NCBI GenBank assembly: GCA_007133255.1
Contig: SLMY01000088.1
Location: 1-10,044, forward strand
DNA from: Clostridiales bacterium
Lineage (GTDB): Bacteria > Bacillota > Clostridia > Saccharofermentanales > UBA5734
Direction: 5' to 3'
Length of the DNA: 10,044 bases
Shown here: piece after piece, positions 7,592-10,044 of the stretch
How positions within the stretch are numbered: the stretch's first letter is position 1
Layout: each line of letters begins with the position of its first letter
The notes under the pieces: generated by a model
The model's input: only the letters and a program-made list of their open reading frames with translations
Database searches by the model: none
What the model was told of the DNA's origin: nothing
Translations under genes and position numbers: made by a program

Positions 7592-7609
7592 TCAACCAGG
7601 TCAACCAGG
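7592..7609. repeat. Two tandem copies of a 9-bp unit between ilvN and ilvC
   Basis: TCAACCAGG occurs twice head-to-tail (7592-7600 and 7601-7609), followed by a partial third copy (TCAG). It lies in the 113-bp gap between ilvN and ilvC. No further copies were seen in the window. It may be a replication-slippage product with no function. Confidence 0.6.
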
Positions 7610-7660
7610 TCAGTGACTCATAACCCCGCTATGCAGGTCAAGTTTCACAGGCGGATCGTT

Positions 7661-8167
7661 TCAAGCGTTATCAATCTCTACATTCATCACTTGCTGACCA
7701 CGCTCAATAGCGATTGGACCAGTACGAACCAGCTCCAGAATACCATAGGGTTCCAGCAAAGCATGAAGCGCTTCAATTTTGTCTTCCTTGCCGCTCAGCT
7801 CTACTGTTACGGTTTCTGGTGATACATCAATTATATGGCCGCGGAAGATATCTACAATCTGCAGCACCTGTGTTCTTGTCTGCGCGTCAGCATATACTTT
7901 AATAAAAACAAGTTCCCGCGTGAAATGGTCCACAGGGTTCAGGTGTCTGACCATCAGGACATCGGGCAGTTTATGCAGCTGGCGCGTGATCTGCCTCACC
8001 AGTTCCTCATCACCGTTCAGGGTGATCGTGATGCGTGATATCGCAGGATTCTGCGTGGTTCCCACTGCCAGACTCTCAATATTGAAACTCCGTCTCGCGA
8101 AAAGACTGGTGACCCGGTTCAAGACACCAGCTCGGTTCTCAACTAGTATGGATAAGCTTTGCAGCAT
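7661..8167 (-). CDS. ilvN: Acetolactate synthase, small (regulatory) subunit
   Basis: This is the regulatory subunit of acetolactate synthase. It stimulates the large subunit and carries the valine feedback site. The 168 residues match the family. An N-terminal ACT domain (about 3-77) contains SILVENRAGVLNRV (6-19) and RRSFNIESLAVG (25-36). A C-terminal domain (about 83-160) contains IFRGHIIDVSPE (107-118). Asn11, Gly14 and Asn29 align with the E. coli IlvH residues where changes are known to give valine resistance, so a working valine site is predicted. The ATG follows AAGGGGG with a 9-nt spacer. It is the promoter-proximal gene of a reverse-strand ilvN-ilvC unit. Its catalytic partner ilvB is about 3 kb away on the forward strand, whereas most genomes keep the pair adjacent. 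Confidence 0.95.
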   Translation of the reverse strand: MLQSLSILVENRAGVLNRVTSLFARRSFNIESLAVGTTQNPAISRITITLNGDEELVRQITRQLHKLPDVLMVRHLNPVDHFTRELVFIKVYADAQTRTQVLQIVDIFRGHIIDVSPETVTVELSGKEDKIEALHALLEPYGILELVRTGPIAIERGQQVMNVEIDNA

Positions 8168-8192
8168 GATGTTTTTCCCCCTTCAGTTCAGG

Positions 8193-8210
8193 CAGCTCTG
8201 TTTTGAGCTG
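8193..8210 (-). other. Stem-loop in the ilvN leader
   Basis: CAGCTC and GAGCTG (8193-8198 and 8205-8210) form a perfect 6-bp stem with a 6-nt loop, lying 25-43 nt upstream of ilvN. No T run follows on the reverse strand and no leader peptide rich in branched-chain codons was found nearby, so it is not a clear attenuator. Confidence 0.4.
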
Positions 8211-8251
8211 GCTCGACTCAGCCGGTCTTGCGGCAAATCGTCTTTCATATC

Positions 8252-8280
8252 AAATTATCACGTTTAGGCGGTTCCTGCAA
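8252..8280 (-). promoter_or_regulatory. Possible promoter of ilvN-ilvC
   Basis: On the reverse strand, TTGCAG (8275-8280) and TAATTT (8252-8257) are separated by 17 bp. Each is only a moderate match to sigma-70 consensus. It is the best candidate upstream of ilvN and would give a leader of about 80 nt. Confidence 0.4.
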
Positions 8281-8447
8281 TAAATTGCCGCACGATGTGC
8301 GAAAACAGTCATTTTTTTGAATCATCGCGGGTTCAGGCTGGCGAGCGGGCAAGTTTCCGGTTTATGTGTTCCAGACAAAACCAAGGCTGTAAGGTTTCGC
8401 GTTGAAACGAAAGCGGTATACAGGATATCGAAAAAAGAATTTAAAAC

Positions 8448-8461
8448 CGAACAAACGTTTG
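8448..8461 (+). promoter_or_regulatory. LexA (DinR-type) SOS box overlapping the -35
   Basis: The 14 bases CGAACAAACGTTTG match the B. subtilis DinR/LexA consensus CGAACRNRYGTTYC at 13 of 14 positions. The site overlaps the first 3 bases of the -35 TTGACA (8459-8464), so bound LexA would block RNA polymerase. It implies DNA-damage induction of the radical SAM gene. The match is seen directly; regulation is inferred. Confidence 0.72.
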
Positions 8462-8487
8462 ACAATATAATAGCCGGATGCTATTAT
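8459..8487 (+). promoter_or_regulatory. Promoter of the radical SAM gene
   Basis: A perfect -35 TTGACA (8459-8464) is separated by 17 bp from a -10 TATTAT (8482-8487), giving a start at about 8494 and a leader of about 77 nt. A LexA-type box covers part of the -35, and an inverted repeat fills the spacer and -10. Confidence 0.75.
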
Positions 8488-8489
8488 AT
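8465..8489. promoter_or_regulatory. Perfect inverted repeat spanning the promoter spacer and -10
   Basis: ATATAATAGC (8465-8474) and GCTATTATAT (8480-8489) are perfect 10-bp inverted arms around the 5-bp centre CGGAT. It starts one base after the -35 hexamer and contains the whole -10, so it is well placed as an operator for a second repressor. No known regulator is recognised. A TATAAT lies in each arm, one per strand, which may partly explain the symmetry. Confidence 0.6.
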
Positions 8490-8495
8490 AAGCAG

Positions 8496-8528
8496 GCTGT
8501 CCCGGTTGTTCAACCCGGGATGGGCAGC
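8496..8528 (+). other. Stem-loop in the radical SAM gene leader
   Basis: TCCCGG (8500-8505) pairs with CCGGGA (8515-8520). After one bulged C the stem extends by two T-A pairs to a GTTC loop. An outer GCTG/CAGC stem (8496-8499 and 8525-8528) is separated by a small bulge. No T run follows, so it is not an intrinsic terminator. It begins near the predicted transcript 5' end and could affect mRNA stability. Confidence 0.45.
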
Positions 8529-8570
8529 AGCCGAAGCATTCGTGATGTCAGCGGGGAGATAAGTTAAGTT

Positions 8571-9824
8571 TTGGATATAATGGATAAACTATCATTACTG
8601 GGTGAGTCTGCCCGATATGATGTATCGTGCTCCAGCAGCGGTTCTCAGCGGGCCGGCAGGGGCGGCTTGGGCAACACCAGCGCCGGCGGTATCTGTCATA
8701 CCTGGACCGCGGATGGCCGCTGTGTTTCTTTGCTGAAAGTTCTGCAGACTAATGAGTGTATTTATGATTGTGCTTATTGTGCCAACAGGCGGTCTAATGA
8801 TATCGCCAGAACCAGATTTTTACCAGCTGAGCTGGCTGAACTGACAATCGCTTTCTACAGGCGAAACTATATAGAAGGGTTATTTCTCAGTTCGGGAGTC
8901 TGGCGCAGTCCGGATGACACAGTGGAACAGATGCTGGAAACACTCAGACTGCTTCGGCATCAGCATCGCTTTAACGGGTATGTGCATGTGAAGGCGATTC
9001 CAGGCTGCTCAGATTTACTTTTGGAACAGCTGGGACTGCTCGCTGACAGAGTTAGTGTCAATCTTGAGCAGTGTACAAAGTCATCACTTGAGACGCTTGC
9101 GCCGCAGAAACGTTTTGAGCACATCTTCAAACCGATGCGTTACTTGAGCGGCCGTCTGGCCGAAAATCGTGATGAACTAGCCAGGTACAGGCATGCCCCT
9201 TCCTTTTCACCAGCCGGGCAGAGCACACAACTGATTATCGGCGCGAGCCCTGAACCGGATCATCTCATTTTACGTGCTGCTGAAAAACTGTATCAGGACT
9301 ACCAGCTCAAGCGTGTCTACTATTCTGCTTATATGCCTGTTAATCAGGATCAGCGTTTGCCGGCTATTTCGGTACAGCCGCCTTTGCTGCGTGAGCATCG
9401 TCTCTATCAGGCAGACTGGCTGCTTCGTTTTTACCGATTCACAAGCAGGGAGCTGCTTGACAGTCATCAGATGAACCTTGATCTGGAAATCGATCCGAAA
9501 GCCTCTTGGGCTTTACGCCATCTGGACCAGTTCCCGGTTGAGATTAATAAAGCAGGTTTTGATATGCTGCTGCGCGTGCCCGGCATTGGTGTCAGATCGG
9601 TTCAGAAAATTATCGCCGCACGGCGCTATCACCGTCTCAGTCTGGATGATCTGAAGACTATGAGGATACCCATGAAACGAACCGCGTGGTTCATAACCTG
9701 TAACGGTAAGTATGGCGGCTCATATTTCCCTTCACCTGAGGCTTTGCGGATGCTGCTTGCTGATAAGGCCGGACAGCAGCAGCAGATGCCGACACAGATG
9801 AGTCTGGACGCGCTTCATCTGTAA
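8571..9824 (+). CDS. Putative DNA modification/repair radical SAM protein with helix-hairpin-helix
   Basis: This appears to belong to the radical SAM family annotated as putative DNA modification/repair protein linked to uracil-DNA-glycosylase-type genes (TIGR03916-like). The substrate is unknown to me. It has 417 residues. An N-terminal conserved stretch contains YDVSCSSSGSQR (16-27). The segment DGRCVSLLKVLQTNECIYDC (48-67) leads into the cluster motif CX3CX2C at Cys63, Cys67 and Cys70. A TIM-barrel-like region follows to about residue 300. A helix-hairpin-helix (about 328-352, VPGIGVRSVQKI) would bind DNA. The TTG at 8571 is the first possible start after an in-frame TAA (8565-8567); GGGGAG (8553-8558) is 12 nt upstream, a long spacer. 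An ATG three codons later (8580) is the alternative. A LexA box and strong promoter precede it, and a DUF4130-like gene follows 92 bp downstream. Confidence 0.88.
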   Translation: MDIMDKLSLLGESARYDVSCSSSGSQRAGRGGLGNTSAGGICHTWTADGRCVSLLKVLQTNECIYDCAYCANRRSNDIARTRFLPAELAELTIAFYRRNYIEGLFLSSGVWRSPDDTVEQMLETLRLLRHQHRFNGYVHVKAIPGCSDLLLEQLGLLADRVSVNLEQCTKSSLETLAPQKRFEHIFKPMRYLSGRLAENRDELARYRHAPSFSPAGQSTQLIIGASPEPDHLILRAAEKLYQDYQLKRVYYSAYMPVNQDQRLPAISVQPPLLREHRLYQADWLLRFYRFTSRELLDSHQMNLDLEIDPKASWALRHLDQFPVEINKAGFDMLLRVPGIGVRSVQKIIAARRYHRLSLDDLKTMRIPMKRTAWFITCNGKYGGSYFPSPEALRMLLADKAGQQQQMPTQMSLDALHL

Positions 9825-9834
9825 TGACCTGGAG

Positions 9835-9856
9835 ACTCGTGACTTCAGTCATGAGT
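9835..9856 (+). other. Stem-loop between the radical SAM gene and the DUF4130-like gene
   Basis: ACTCGTGAC (9835-9843) and GTCATGAGT (9848-9856) form a 9-bp stem with one G-T wobble and a TTCA loop. No T run follows, so it is unlikely to be a full terminator. It could be a processing or partial attenuation site between two genes that are probably co-expressed. Confidence 0.4.
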
Positions 9857-9916
9857 AGTTGAGCACAAGAGTGTGGATCTGTGATGAAGCTTGATTATCC
9901 TGGGGAGCTTTCAATT

Positions 9917-10044
9917 ATGATAATACGTTTTGATCACAGTTATGAAGGTTTGTTGAGCGCGGCCGCCTATTGCTACAGGCACAGGCTGGAGCCGGATGAT
10001 CTGCTTTCGTGCCTTGATCCACCAGCTTTATTTCCGTCAGTTCA
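9917..10044 (+). CDS. DUF4130-like 'probable DNA metabolism protein', N-terminal fragment
   Basis: An open frame starts at ATG 9917, 9 nt after GGGGAG (9902-9907), and runs through the window end for 42 codons, so the gene is partial at the 3' end. The start reads MIIRFDHSYEGLLSAAAYCY, then HRLEPDD at residues 22-28 and a hydrophobic 'LF' near residues 38-39. That pattern (beta strand, aspartate, aromatic-EGLL, short helix, then 'PDD') resembles the N-terminus of the radical-SAM-linked DNA metabolism family (TIGR03915/DUF4130). In some genomes that family is fused to or neighbours a uracil-DNA-glycosylase-type domain. Its position right after the radical SAM gene supports the call. Whether a glycosylase domain follows cannot be seen. 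The intergenic 92 bp contain no recognisable promoter, so co-transcription is likely. Confidence 0.75.
   Translation, partial: MIIRFDHSYEGLLSAAAYCYRHRLEPDDLLSCLDPPALFPSV

Larger units (their letters stand above)
8168..8570. other. Non-coding divergent regulatory region between ilvN and the radical SAM gene
   Basis: No convincing gene lies in these 403 bp. Toward ilvN the region holds a possible reverse promoter (8252-8280) and a leader hairpin (8193-8210). Toward the radical SAM gene it holds a LexA-type box, a consensus promoter, a long perfect inverted repeat and a leader hairpin (8448-8528). The middle, about 8320-8440, shows nothing recognisable. A small palindrome CGCAC-GAT-GTGCG lies at 8289-8301. 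Confidence 0.7.

Noticed and set aside
7563..7612. Possible internal reverse promoter for ilvC (TTGACC/TTGATA with AT-rich downstream)
   Set aside because: No acceptable -10 falls at 16-18 bp from either -35 candidate; the nearest, TTTAAA, is 19 bp away.
8265..8276. GGAACCGC on the reverse strand, recalling the T-box core GGNACCGCG
   Set aside because: The flanking AGGGT part is missing, no Stem I or specifier region is visible, and no terminator follows before ilvN.
8289..8301. CGCAC-GAT-GTGCG palindrome as a terminator or operator
   Set aside because: The stem is only 5 bp, the nearest T run is 10 or more bases away, and it is not positioned over a promoter.
8250..8312. A 20-codon reverse-strand frame upstream of ilvN ending Leu-Asn-Val-Ile-Ile, a possible attenuation leader peptide
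   Set aside because: It has no ribosome binding site, overlaps the proposed ilvN promoter, lacks a run of branched-chain codons, and no terminator/antiterminator pair follows.
8317..8562. An 81-codon forward open frame upstream of the radical SAM gene
   Set aside because: It starts at TTG without a ribosome binding site, runs through the LexA box, promoter and leader hairpin, and resembles no family.
1..10044. CRISPR arrays, insertion sequences, tRNA/rRNA genes, prophage or attachment sites
   Set aside because: I saw no repeat-spacer pattern, transposase, long terminal inverted repeats or RNA gene signatures on either strand.

Overview
The window reads as ordinary bacterial chromosome with roughly balanced base composition. 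It probably comes from a Gram-positive-type (Bacillota, perhaps clostridial) genome. That is an inference from strong AGGAGG-type ribosome binding sites, near-consensus sigma-70/sigma-A promoters, a LexA site of the B. subtilis DinR type, and protein sequences that look Firmicutes-like. Nothing seen assigns a genus.

Bases 1-4606 hold a forward branched-chain amino acid block: leuB, then ilvD and ilvB, the last two overlapping by ATGA. It closes at a strong intrinsic terminator (4631-4665). A separate forward unit follows. A perfect TTGACA/TATAAT promoter (4725-4754) overlapped by a near-perfect 23-bp palindromic operator drives an ABC-transporter ATPase with a histidine-rich N-terminus and an ABC-3 family permease, again overlapping by ATGA. 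This looks like a ZnuCB-type zinc (or manganese) importer without its binding protein. Converging on it from the reverse strand are ilvN (8167 to 7661) and ilvC (7547 to 6543), ending at a terminator at 6468-6505. LeuB, IlvD, IlvB, IlvN and IlvC together cover acetolactate formation through the keto-acids of valine and isoleucine, plus one leucine step. IlvA, LeuA, LeuCD and a transaminase are not in the window.

Bases 8168-8570 are a non-coding divergent regulatory region between ilvN and a forward gene for a radical SAM protein of the putative DNA modification/repair family (CX3CX2C cluster motif plus a C-terminal helix-hairpin-helix). That gene is followed by the first 42 codons of a protein resembling the DUF4130 / 'probable DNA metabolism protein' partner of the same family, which runs off the window end. 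The radical SAM promoter carries a DinR/LexA box over its -35 and a perfect 10-bp-arm inverted repeat covering its spacer and -10.

This SOS-linked radical SAM/DUF4130 pair, whose chemistry is unknown as far as I know, is the most interesting part of the window. Second is the palindrome-controlled metal transporter with a histidine-rich ATPase. The split of the two acetolactate synthase subunits onto opposite strands is a smaller oddity.
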